A DNA stretch of 9,533 bases from the NCBI GenBank assembly GCA_964542585.1, contig CAZIUI010000041.1, forward strand, positions 1-9,533, given 5' to 3'. How positions within the stretch are numbered: position 1 is the first letter of the stretch; the number at the start of each line of letters is the position of its first letter. Position numbers and translations under genes: made by a program. Below are positions 1-6,338 of the stretch, piece by piece. The notes beneath the pieces were generated by a model. That model saw only the letters and a list, made by a program, of their open reading frames with translations, was not told the DNA's origin and did no database searches. This stretch comes from CAYYUA01 sp964542585 (GTDB lineage: Bacteria; Bacteroidota; Bacteroidia; CAILMK01; CAYYUA01).

Positions 1-200
1 CCGATTTAAAGCAACTGGCTAACGATTTTGAAGCCCTTTTTCCCCATGCCGAACCTCACTTTTTAGCGGGTATGGAAAATACCCAGGCCGTAGGCCAAAC
101 CATGAATACGGTTTTTGCAGCCACGGTAATAGCGGCTACCACTGCTACCGGAGGCGGAAGTGGTGCAGGCGGTGGTGCTGGTGGCGGGGGTGCTGGTTAG
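1..200 (+). CDS. C-terminal fragment of unknown protein with glycine-rich tail (5' truncated)
   Basis: An open frame enters from the left edge (first full codon at base 3) and ends at TAG 198-200, giving the last 65 residues of a protein. It begins DLKQLANDFEALFPHAEPHF, then has a small-residue, weakly hydrophobic stretch rich in Ala, Thr and Val (about residues 35-50 of the fragment). It ends in a tail of about 16 residues made almost only of Gly, Ala and one Ser. Similar Gly-rich C-termini occur in some bacterial membrane proteins, such as the DUF2207 and TPM-domain families, but I cannot assign this fragment to either. Codon use is coding-like up to the stop. Most of the gene lies outside the window, so function is unknown. 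Confidence 0.7.
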   Translation, partial: DLKQLANDFEALFPHAEPHFLAGMENTQAVGQTMNTVFAATVIAATTATGGGSGAGGGAGGGGAG

Positions 201-1007
201 TAAAATAATGAAAATGCCATTGTAATACTGTAACTATGTAATCATAGGTTATAACAAGTAGAAATAAAGTAGTGGGGTGGGAAATGAAGTATGAATACCG
301 TAGAAAAAGGGTTGTAGTACGTAGGTATAAACCCCTGTTTACCAACCTTCCGCTTTTCTTCTGCGAATTGGGAAACAAATCATCCTGGAAAAAATCTGAG
401 TAAAAGTTTAAAGTGAGGGTACTATAGCTTTTCAGTTTCCACTGAATTGGTGTAAGGTGGAGAAAAACAAATTTCAGCATGATTATAATTTTATTTCTGA
501 TCATTATACCATATTGAATGATGATTTAAGATAGGCAGGATTAAATTTCCAATCGCTTTTGCGCTTGGCTTTAGCCAGAGGATTAAATATCTGATTAACA
601 ATGGCTTTAACCCTTAAATGAATCAATTAAAGGCTAAAACCTTCTTCCTTTTCCACTTTTAATCCGTCTTGAAGATCGGGACAAAAGGGACTGTTAAAGT
701 TATTTTATAGTTAAAGGATTCGTTAAACCCCAGGTGTAATGTTTGTAACCAACCCCGGGTTATAAGGTTAGCTAAGCAAGGAAATTGTATGAGTGTTGGA
801 TAACTACCCTGCAACCTATACCGAATACCAACCATCCTTTAAGCTTTATTTTTTATATAAAGAACTGGTCTTTATTCAACCTTGGTAACTTGTTCAAAAC
901 GCTTTGCTTGAATTGAACGCTTTAACAGATCCTTTGAAAGGAATTACTTGATTTACGCCAGTTTGAAACCTTCAATGAAGTCAAAAAAATCACGGATACA
1001 AGGGTCC
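201..1007. other. Gene-free stretch, probably decayed sequence
   Basis: No frame on either strand gives a believable protein here. The longest open frame (minus, 145-504) runs antisense into the glycine-rich tail of the preceding gene, so I take it as a shadow. Several short coding-like patches separated by stops occur, for example plus strand around 840-960, which suggests old gene decay but cannot be assigned. Because the identifiable ATPase remnant starts at about 1008, some of this DNA may be the unrecognisable upstream part of the same dead gene. I see no tRNA, CRISPR array or terminal inverted repeats. Confidence 0.45.
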
Positions 1008-1308
1008 GGCAAAATAACATTAAGCGGTCTGCAAAAGCCAAAAAATATACCCGGAAAATACCAACCAAGATGAGGATACGTTAGGAGGGCCTTTTTCTAT
1101 TAACCCATTGAGCAGTGCTAGTCATCAAGTAAAACTGCCAGTAAAAGGGGATTTTGTGGTGAATGAAAAACAGATTTTTGAAATTGGCAGTAAAAGGATA
1201 GAGACCTATCCAATCAACAATATCCCCAACAGCTAGCGGGCATTGGATGAACTTGAACACCCTTACCTGAGCCTGATACAGCCTTGGCTGTTCAAATTCT
1301 CATATTGA
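1008..1308 (+). pseudogene. Decayed C-terminal (DUF4143) end of an AAA-family ATPase
   Basis: Translated patches line up in order with the C-terminal DUF4143 domain of AAA-family ATPases common in Bacteroidota, compared from memory. First comes LQKP (1029-1040). After a frame change near 1041 come KIYPENTN (1042-1065) and DTLGGPFSINPLSS, which matches the family's TLRETFFLNQLS-like segment. Then VKGDFVVNEKQIFEIGSK (1144-1197) matches the family's GDFLVDGKYLFEVGGK-like core. NNIPNS is followed by TAG at 1234-1236 where the family usually has Tyr. The same frame then continues with RALDELEHPYLSLIQPWLF and ends at TGA 1306-1308, close to where intact members end after LWLFGFLY. A short segment seems deleted between NTN and TL. 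The P-loop ATPase half is not recognisable upstream. Frame change, internal stop and missing N-terminus make this a dead gene. Confidence 0.72.
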
Positions 1309-1414
1309 AATTCGGAAAAGGACTATTATAAGATATTAAATTGGAACTCCGAACAATTGACCCGTGACCATCCGCTTAATCCGCGTTCTATCCTTTGCTT
1401 AGTAAACCTCTAAC

Positions 1415-2347
1415 ATGTTGCTTATGAATAAAATGAAACCTCGAATTTTCGTTACAATGCTAGCCCTTTTCATTCCTTTAAGCTCTTCAGCTCAGGCTCT
1501 GAAACAGTTTTTCGATGGTAGGGATACCCTCGCAGAAAGGGCTTTGTTGATCAAAAAGGATACGGGTAGTTTTTGGCAAATAGGGCCGCCGCAAAAATCT
1601 ATTTTCAATGAAGCATCAACGCCCCCCAACGCCTTAATGACCGATACAAGCAATACTTATCCATCTTCGGACACGGGGCGTTTCAAGTTTGGAATAAACT
1701 TAAAACGTTTTCATCGGCCGGGGAGCAGAGCCCCGGTCAAGTTGATGTGGGTACAGCAAATTGATATTGACAAGGGAGATCTGGGTACTATTGAATTTTC
1801 CGTAGACACCGGGAAAACCTGGATGAGCCCCTTTGACAACATCAATGTTGAGAATTTTTATGGGTTTGAAAAGAAGAATATTGACACCCTTAAAGATGGC
1901 ACATTAGGCTTTAACAAGGTTGATTCCAACTGGAAAGACATCTGGTTATGTTTTAAAAGAGAATGGATCAATCAACATGATTCGCTGATCTTCCGGTTTA
2001 CCTTTTTTTCAAATGGAACGCAAAGCAACCGTGAAGGATGGATGATTGATGATATGGTTTTTGAACGGACTGCTGTTCATACCGTAGGAGAGGATGCTAA
2101 AGCGCCCTATTTAGAAGTGTTTCCCTCTCCAACTGAAGGGAAATTGGAATTTCGCCTTAAGAAGCGTAGGAACCTTCAAAAGATCACTACAATTAAAATC
2201 CTGAATACCAAGGGTTTACTTGTCAAACAACTTTCCCCTTCCAATATACATTTTACTACTAACTTGCAAGAAAATCCGCCGGGCTTATACTATATTAAAA
2301 TATACACAACAGATCAAATAGAGACGCATCCATTTATTTTGAAATAA
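1415..2347 (+). CDS. Secreted protein with T9SS type A C-terminal sorting domain
   Basis: A 310-residue protein. The N-terminus is a signal peptide (basic MKPR, hydrophobic core about residues 11-21, small-residue SSSAQA cleavage region near 27-28). ATG codons at residues 1, 4 and 7 are all possible starts; the signal fits best from residue 7 (base 1433). The middle (about 50-220) contains WQIGPP and EGWMIDDMVFE, a pattern seen in beta-sandwich (MAM/jelly-roll-like) ectodomains of Bacteroidota secreted proteins; the binding target is unknown. The last 75 or so residues form a T9SS type A sorting domain: VFPSPTEGKLEF at 235-246, GLYYIKI at 290-296 and a C-terminal FILK. The protein should cross the inner membrane by Sec and the outer membrane by the type IX system. 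It precedes the cytochrome c peroxidase gene by 14 nt, so the two are probably co-transcribed. No Shine-Dalgarno sequence is visible. Confidence 0.85.
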   Translation: MLLMNKMKPRIFVTMLALFIPLSSSAQALKQFFDGRDTLAERALLIKKDTGSFWQIGPPQKSIFNEASTPPNALMTDTSNTYPSSDTGRFKFGINLKRFHRPGSRAPVKLMWVQQIDIDKGDLGTIEFSVDTGKTWMSPFDNINVENFYGFEKKNIDTLKDGTLGFNKVDSNWKDIWLCFKREWINQHDSLIFRFTFFSNGTQSNREGWMIDDMVFERTAVHTVGEDAKAPYLEVFPSPTEGKLEFRLKKRRNLQKITTIKILNTKGLLVKQLSPSNIHFTTNLQENPPGLYYIKIYTTDQIETHPFILK

Positions 2348-2361
2348 AATAGCCTCTATTA

Positions 2362-3414
2362 GTGATTTTGATTAGCAAAACTAAAGCTTTGGGAGGGGGT
2401 TTCATACTTATGATCATAGGAAGTATGATAGGAGCCGCGCAGTATAAGTCAACTTCAACACCGTATGATTTCCCTGATATGGAACGGTTCCCGGAAAAAC
2501 CGGAAAACGGTTCCAATCCTGTTACGCAAGAAGGCGTAAACCTTGGAAGACACCTTTTTTATGACCCGGTTTTGAGTAATGATAGCAACCAGTCTTGTAG
2601 TTCTTGTCACCAACAAGCAAAAGCTTTTAGCGGTAACCGTCATAAAGTCAAAACTAAGCGGGATGTGCCGCCTTTGTTCAACTTAGCCTGGCACCCATCC
2701 TATGGCTGGGACGGAAGAAGCCAAAGTATTGAAAACCACATTCTGGAAACGGTACCTAATCCTCATGAGATGAATTTGTCCTGGTCATCGGCCATCAAAC
2801 GAGTAAGTAATACCCGTTTCTATCAATCAAAATTTGAAAAAGCTTTTGGCAAAAGGAAAATAGACAGCACCCTCATAGCAAAAGCCCTTGGTCAATTTCT
2901 AAGAACCCTATTGTCGTATCAATCCAAATTTGACAAGGCGCTAACGCCTAAGACGCAATTGAACCAACAAGAGCTCAGGGGATTTGAATTGGTGACTTCA
3001 CCCACTAAGGGGAATTGCCTCCATTGTCATACCATAGATCGAAACCCCTTAGGCTCAGATTTCAAATACCGGGATATTGGTTTGCAAAATGCCCGTTCTT
3101 TTGAAGCCTACATTGATAAGGGAAGAGGGCGTGTGACCGGCAAAAAGTCACATTTTGGGCAGGTTAAAACCCCTTCTTTAAGAAATATTGTGCTAACAGC
3201 TCCTTACATGCACAATGGCCGGCTTAAATCCTTAGAAGCCGTCCTTAACTTTTATGATACCGGTATTCATCAGACACCTAATAGATCACCCATTCTTAAT
3301 CGGGATATCCGCTTGAATGAAAAGGAAAAGCAACAGATGCTAGCCTTTTTTCAGACGTTAACGGACTCTGCATTCATGAACAAAGATAAATTCGGGAATC
3401 CTTTTGAGAATTGA
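2362..3414 (+). CDS. Di-haem cytochrome c peroxidase / MauG family protein
   Basis: A 350-residue protein of the bacterial cytochrome c peroxidase (CcpA/MauG) family, which reduces hydrogen peroxide or oxidises protein targets in the periplasm. Two c-type haem motifs are visible: CSSCH (Cys79, Cys82, His83) and CLHCH (Cys219, Cys222, His223). Family landmarks include GWDGRSQSIENH (115-126), NPHEM (133-137) and YMHNG (282-286), where Met283 is the expected axial ligand of the C-terminal haem. An N-terminal hydrophobic segment (about 10-26) acts as signal peptide or anchor. An in-frame TAG lies at 2350-2352, so the start is GTG at 2362 or TTG at 2368; the first ATG (2410) would destroy the signal segment. 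The gene sits 14 nt behind a T9SS cargo gene. Family membership is sure; peroxidase versus MauG-like oxidation of a partner cannot be decided from sequence. Confidence 0.93.
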   Translation: MILISKTKALGGGFILMIIGSMIGAAQYKSTSTPYDFPDMERFPEKPENGSNPVTQEGVNLGRHLFYDPVLSNDSNQSCSSCHQQAKAFSGNRHKVKTKRDVPPLFNLAWHPSYGWDGRSQSIENHILETVPNPHEMNLSWSSAIKRVSNTRFYQSKFEKAFGKRKIDSTLIAKALGQFLRTLLSYQSKFDKALTPKTQLNQQELRGFELVTSPTKGNCLHCHTIDRNPLGSDFKYRDIGLQNARSFEAYIDKGRGRVTGKKSHFGQVKTPSLRNIVLTAPYMHNGRLKSLEAVLNFYDTGIHQTPNRSPILNRDIRLNEKEKQQMLAFFQTLTDSAFMNKDKFGNPFEN

Positions 3415-3428
3415 AATCCCAACCGTAT

Positions 3429-3455
3429 GGCGCCTCTGAGCAATAAGAGGTCGCC
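3429..3455 (+). terminator. Hairpin after the cytochrome c peroxidase gene
   Basis: GGCGCCTCT (3429-3437) pairs with AGAGG (3446-3450) and CGCC (3452-3455), a 9-bp GC-rich stem with one bulged T and an 8-nt loop, 15 nt after the stop codon. No clean T-run follows, only a pyrimidine-rich stretch (TTCCCGGCTTTCTTC). It therefore may be a weak intrinsic terminator or an RNA 3'-end stabiliser between convergent operons. Confidence 0.45.
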
Positions 3456-3486
3456 TTCCCGGCTTTCTTCTACCCCAGGTCCCTTG

Positions 3487-3511
3487 AAGAGAAAAGTTTC
3501 ATTTTCCTCTT
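3487..3511. terminator. A/T-rich hairpin in the convergent gap
   Basis: AAGAGAAAA (3487-3495) pairs with TTTTCCTCTT (3502-3511) around a 6-nt loop, with one unpaired C at 3507. It lies 10 nt past the end of the leftward cassette and between two convergent transcription units, where a two-way terminator would be expected. The stem is A/T-rich and no long T-run follows on either strand, so support is modest. Confidence 0.3.
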
Positions 3512-3521
3512 AAAAAACAAA

Positions 3522-3701
3522 TCAACCTCCGCCCTGGTATCGGAGAATGGCCTGGATAAGCAGTAAGACCAATCCTACCAAACTACCGATGAAAACGACT
3601 TTTTCCCATTGGGTGGCAAAAAAAGCATGGACCTTGTCGTCTTCATCCGACTGCCTTGGGCTCGTCAAAGTCTTGTCCTTCTTGTTCTTCAGTTTCATCA
3701 T
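3522..3701 (-). CDS. Small single-pass membrane protein, last gene of the amidase cassette
   Basis: A small protein of 59 residues (58 if the second of two tandem ATG codons at 3701 and 3698 is used). It has a basic start (MMKLKNKKDK), an acidic patch (DEDDK), then one hydrophobic helix (FIGSLVGLVLLLIQAIL) and a short YQGGG end. The frame stays open up to 3818, but the upstream part is an Arg/Lys/Pro-rich shadow of the preceding gene, so the start is placed at the ATGATG. The gene overlaps the end of the preceding one by 59 nt, in the +1 frame relative to it, which suggests translational coupling. The fold is a short soluble N-terminus plus C-terminal anchor. I recognise no family; a small holin-like or accessory membrane protein would fit the context. 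It could also be a chance frame, but the clean membrane helix argues against that. Confidence 0.6.
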   Translation of the reverse strand: MMKLKNKKDKTLTSPRQSDEDDKVHAFFATQWEKVVFIGSLVGLVLLLIQAILRYQGGG

Positions 3702-4158
3702 GAGTATTTTTTGAGGGTTCCGGGGTTTTGGCCTTTTCAATGTTCTCAGCCGCTTTGGCAGCTTCCCTATTCTTTCGCTCATCCACACTGCCCAGGTGAT
3801 GAACCACCTTGCTACCAAAATAGAAGGATAGCATCATCTGAAAAGCCACCATGAAATCTCCCATTCGGGTTTGAAGATCCTCAAAGCGAATGGCCAAAAC
3901 CTGTAATAACACCACGACCACTAAAAGCGTAAGGGTCAAAATGCCACGCATAACGCCACGAGGCAGGCCCATTGTCTCTTTGCGGTAAGGATTGGGATGC
4001 TCAGGTGACCATTGGCCAAAGGTGTATTTCCGCAACAGCAGCACCATCAGGAGCACCACAAGTACAAGCCAGATGGCCAGCGGAATGTACAGCCACTGGA
4101 AAAGACCGGCATCTGTAAGTGCTGTTTGCCTTATAGCTATTAAGCTAAATCCTGTCAT
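3643..4158 (-). CDS. Membrane protein with two or three helices and an acidic tail, unknown family
   Basis: A 171-residue protein. Helix 1 spans about 22-42 (IPLAIWLVLVVLLMVLLL) and helix 2 about 72-90 (GILTLTLLVVVVLLQVLAI). A third, weaker segment follows at 102-116 (FMVAFQMMLSFYFG). Between helices 1 and 2 is GLPRGVMRG (64-72). A GLPRG motif before a helix together with a later FYFGS motif is a pairing I associate with small hypothetical bacterial membrane proteins, but I cannot name the family. Residues 124-171 are highly charged, Glu/Lys/Ala-rich and probably a cytoplasmic, partly helical or disordered tail. It follows the preceding gene by 15 nt, and its last 59 nt overlap the next gene. 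The cassette suggests a role in cell-envelope permeabilisation together with the amidase; this is inference. Confidence 0.75.
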   Translation of the reverse strand: MTGFSLIAIRQTALTDAGLFQWLYIPLAIWLVLVVLLMVLLLRKYTFGQWSPEHPNPYRKETMGLPRGVMRGILTLTLLVVVVLLQVLAIRFEDLQTRMGDFMVAFQMMLSFYFGSKVVHHLGSVDERKNREAAKAAENIEKAKTPEPSKNTHDETEEQEGQDFDEPKAVG

Positions 4159-4173
4159 AAAACTGCTTCGCTT

Positions 4174-4620
4174 TTATAGGATTAGGAAGACCAGAGCCGT
4201 TAACACAATCCCACTACCGCCGGCTATAAGAGCAGTATTGAACTGCCGGCTCTTGGCTTTTTCCAGGTTTACCCGGAGCTCTTCTATTCTTTTATTAGAA
4301 GCTTCCCATTTATCACGGTATCGCGTGTATCCGGAATCCAGCTGCTCAATGATCTGGTCTTTCCGGTAAATCTGGCTATCATGGAAGGCCTTAAACGTAT
4401 TAAAATGGCGCATGCAGGAGTCATACATGGCGCCTTTTTCAGCCATAGTGATTGCCTGCTCCATTTGCTGATCACTCAGGATCCACAGCGTATCTTCTTC
4501 AGCAGTTATTTCGCGGGTATTATTGGGATAAATTACAGCCATGCTATCTGTCTGCGCTTGGGCAACATTCAGCAGCATCAGTAATACCAGTCCAAAAATA
4601 CCCCAACTGCTTTTAAGCAT
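4174..4620 (-). CDS. Exported coiled-coil protein with C-terminal membrane anchor, unknown family
   Basis: A 148-residue protein. Residues 1-22 form a typical signal peptide (MLKSS, hydrophobic core, then NVAQAQ with cleavage near Ala22). The middle is mostly helical and charged, with a probable coiled coil at about 85-125 (Ile/Leu-spaced, including NKRIEELRVNLEKAKSR). The C-terminus is one membrane helix (about 130-148, ending LTALVFLIL). The likely topology is a periplasmic coiled coil held in a membrane by its C-terminal helix. Size and layout recall spanin-like lysis proteins or structural adaptors, though classical inner-membrane spanins carry their anchor at the N-terminus. It lies 11 nt after the gene before it and 15 nt before the next. 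I recognise no named family. Confidence 0.78.
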   Translation of the reverse strand: MLKSSWGIFGLVLLMLLNVAQAQTDSMAVIYPNNTREITAEEDTLWILSDQQMEQAITMAEKGAMYDSCMRHFNTFKAFHDSQIYRKDQIIEQLDSGYTRYRDKWEASNKRIEELRVNLEKAKSRQFNTALIAGGSGIVLTALVFLIL

Positions 4621-4631
4621 AAACCGGCTTT

Positions 4632-5048
4632 TTAAAACTCCCCAAATAGCTCCCTTGCCTTTTCCTTTTTCTTCTGGACTCCCATATTTTCCACTTTTTC
4701 CTTCACGGTATCAGCTCGTTTTTCCAGATGCTCCATTTGCTGGTTCAGTTCCTCAACCTTCTGTTGAAAGGCCTCAACCCTTTTTTCCTGATCCTTAATG
4801 GTGTTTGCTAGCTTTCCCTGGAAGCGGTCCTCGCGCACACGCTCTTGCTGATGTTCCTGTCTGATGCCTTGAATTTTTTGCTGGGTTGACTCAGACTGGG
4901 AAAAGAGGTATTTAAAGGGACCCGCAAGCACCCCAAGCCCGGTGGCTATTTGCTGCCAATGAATATCCACAACCCCAAAAACCTCCATGGCCAGGATGGC
5001 TAAAATTGCCACCGCTAAGCCTGTAAGTATGGTCCATATCAGTTTCAT
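4632..5048 (-). CDS. Membrane-anchored coiled-coil protein next to the amidase, holin-like layout
   Basis: A 138-residue protein. The N-terminus is hydrophobic at 3-24 (IWTILTGLAVAILAILAMEV) with a second, weaker segment at about 34-50 (QIATGLGVLAGPFKYLF), so one anchor or a helical hairpin. Residues 53-128 are Gln/Glu/Lys-rich with heptad-like spacing, a long coiled coil (for example AFQQKVEELNQQMEHLEKRA). The ATG start is 3 nt after the amidase stop, so the two are surely co-transcribed and probably translationally coupled. A membrane hairpin directly downstream of a leaderless amidase is what a phage holin would look like, but the long coiled-coil tail is not typical of holins. It could instead be a scaffold linking the amidase to the membrane. 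No family recognised. Confidence 0.78.
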   Translation of the reverse strand: MKLIWTILTGLAVAILAILAMEVFGVVDIHWQQIATGLGVLAGPFKYLFSQSESTQQKIQGIRQEHQQERVREDRFQGKLANTIKDQEKRVEAFQQKVEELNQQMEHLEKRADTVKEKVENMGVQKKKEKARELFGEF

Positions 5049-5051
5049 AAG

Positions 5052-5876
5052 CTATTCAATGTAATCAGCTGAAACCCAGCCTTCGATCTGCGTTTTGACG
5101 TGATACCAACCAGACCGGGCTTCTTGTATGGTCACTTTCGTCCCTTCGGGTAAAGGTTTCGCAACCTTTTTAGCATTAGATGAAGGGTTACTCCGTATAT
5201 TCAGGGCTGAGGCTATGACCTGTCCGTCTTCTGGTATGGTATCGGGTTCGCCGCTATTCTGACTAAGGTCTTTTTCCAGGATTTCCTGACGGAGCTGATC
5301 CAGAGGAAAAGCCGGTCCGGGATCCTTTTTCCGTTTGGGAGCGATCTCTTCATGCCCGGCCAGGTATTCAATGGCATAGGTTTCGGTCAGTAGCTGACAG
5401 ACGTTAAAAGCAGTTTGGATTTGCTGTTCTGTGTATTCATGCCAATAGCGTTGCACAGATTGATTCCGGTGGACCGCTTTTACCACCTCTTCACGGGTGT
5501 ATTTGCGGCCAAACCATGAGACAAATTGTTCTCCTTGCTGTTCCAGTAAACCAGCATTGTCCATTTCAATTCCAATGGCATATTGGTTTAGCCCTTCCCG
5601 ACCTTTATAGGAGCTTGGGCCGGCATGCCAGGTTATCACATTGAAGGGCGCTAACTGGACAATCCCTCCATCCCTCCCGATGACCATATGCGCTGAAGCT
5701 TCATTATTAGGATTAGTGAGCGTCTTAACAGAAGAGCCCACGCTGGCTCCGGCTGTGTAATGCATGATAATGGTATCCGGCAGGCCTTCTCCAAATGAGC
5801 CACCGGTATTCGGGGTCTGTTGGTATTTAATAGATTCCCCATCCTCACCCACTAATTTATGATTTTCAATTTTCAT
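5052..5876 (-). CDS. N-acetylmuramoyl-L-alanine amidase (Amidase_2/AmpD-like) with C-terminal SH3 domain
   Basis: A 274-residue zinc amidase that should cut the bond between N-acetylmuramic acid and the first L-Ala of the peptidoglycan stem. The Amidase_2 (AmpD-type) domain covers about 15-200. Expected zinc ligands are His39 (IMHYTAG), His175 (AGHEEIAP) and Asp185 (KKDPGPAF); Glu104 (IGIEMDNAG) and Lys183 match the positions of AmpD's catalytic Glu and Lys. Further family marks are SAHMVIGRDG (61-70) and TWHAG (82-86). Residues about 218-274 form an SH3-type (SH3_3) domain (SALNIRSNP...GWYHV...GWVSADYIE), commonly a cell-wall or peptide binder. There is no signal peptide, so the enzyme is either cytoplasmic, recycling anhydro-muropeptides like AmpD, or released through a holin or another system like a phage endolysin. 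The SH3 domain and its membrane-protein neighbours favour the second. It is the first gene of a five-gene leftward operon. Confidence 0.92.
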   Translation of the reverse strand: MKIENHKLVGEDGESIKYQQTPNTGGSFGEGLPDTIIMHYTAGASVGSSVKTLTNPNNEASAHMVIGRDGGIVQLAPFNVITWHAGPSSYKGREGLNQYAIGIEMDNAGLLEQQGEQFVSWFGRKYTREEVVKAVHRNQSVQRYWHEYTEQQIQTAFNVCQLLTETYAIEYLAGHEEIAPKRKKDPGPAFPLDQLRQEILEKDLSQNSGEPDTIPEDGQVIASALNIRSNPSSNAKKVAKPLPEGTKVTIQEARSGWYHVKTQIEGWVSADYIE

Positions 5877-5892
5877 AAAAGGAGATTTATTT

Positions 5893-5900
5893 CAAATCTA
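5893..5900 (-). promoter_or_regulatory. Candidate -7 promoter box for the amidase cassette
   Basis: Read on the minus strand, this is TAGATTTG, a perfect match to the Bacteroidota -7 consensus TAnnTTTG. It ends 16 nt before the amidase ATG, which would give a very short leader of about 10 nt. The region about 20 nt upstream is A/T-rich, but I see no clean TTG -33 element. Confidence 0.42.
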
Positions 5901-6113
5901 ATAAATTAAATTTAATTTTTATTCAGCTAGGATATCCCTTCCACGTTTGTTTCTATTGTCATAAACTAGGCTTTTACCTTCGTAGGCTTATAAAATAAAC
6001 TTACAAAAAAGACCAAATTTTCTATTGTTACCCTTTTTAAAGCATTCCCGTTTTATATAATACAAGTTTCACTGATCAAATGATCTCCTAAATAGTCGGT
6101 TTTATTTATTTTT

Positions 6114-6132
6114 AAGCTTAAGTTTTAAGCTT
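6114..6132. repeat. 8-bp perfect palindrome with 3-nt spacer
   Basis: AAGCTTAA (6114-6121) and TTAAGCTT (6125-6132) are exact inverted copies around GTT. It lies in the divergent intergenic region, preceded by a T-rich tract. An A/T-rich stem like this is a weak RNA hairpin, so a dimeric regulator's operator is as likely as a terminator. No second copy was noticed nearby. Confidence 0.4.
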
Positions 6133-6311
6133 TCGTTACATACCTTGAATGGATATGAAAAAGTGTTCCTGTTTTGGCACCCTTCAAAAATCCCCAAGGT
6201 TTTTACAAACTGTTTCAAAGCGATCTTTACCAAGTGGATGCCTGTGGTGAAAACCGCCTTAGCATAACGCTGCCCACTATACAGCATTCCCAGGGATTGG
6301 ATACGTTTACA

Positions 6312-6338
6312 TTGATTCACTTTAAATTGCAACCTTTG
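6312..6338 (+). promoter_or_regulatory. Weak candidate promoter for the ABC permease
   Basis: TTG (6312-6314) and AACCTTTG (6331-6338) are separated by 16 nt. The second element matches 7 of 8 positions of TAnnTTTG. A start of transcription near 6345 would leave a leader of about 32 nt before the TTG start codon of the permease. The spacing is a little shorter than usual, so this is tentative. Confidence 0.28.

Noticed and set aside
145..504. Open frame of 119 codons on the minus strand with His/Arg-rich end
   Set aside because: Its end is the antisense of the glycine-rich tail of the rightward gene, composition is odd and there is no family resemblance.
1098..1104. One-base T insertion causing a second frame shift in the ATPase remnant
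   Set aside because: The downstream frame is already continuous from 1042 and matches the family through DTLGGPFSINPLSS, so no extra shift is needed.
3643..3818. Programmed -1 ribosomal frameshift joining the 171-aa and 59-aa frames at the A-run (3707-3712)
   Set aside because: The downstream frame is +1 relative to the upstream one, so a -1 slip would not enter it; the tandem ATG inside the overlap is a simpler start.
3609..3854. Plus-strand open frame of 81 codons across the small membrane-protein genes
   Set aside because: It lies antisense to two genes with clear membrane helices and charged tails, and its Trp/Pro/His-rich product looks like a shadow.
3522..5876. Calling the cassette an intact prophage
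   Set aside because: No integrase, terminase, portal, capsid or tail gene is present, and flanking genes are ordinary chromosomal genes.
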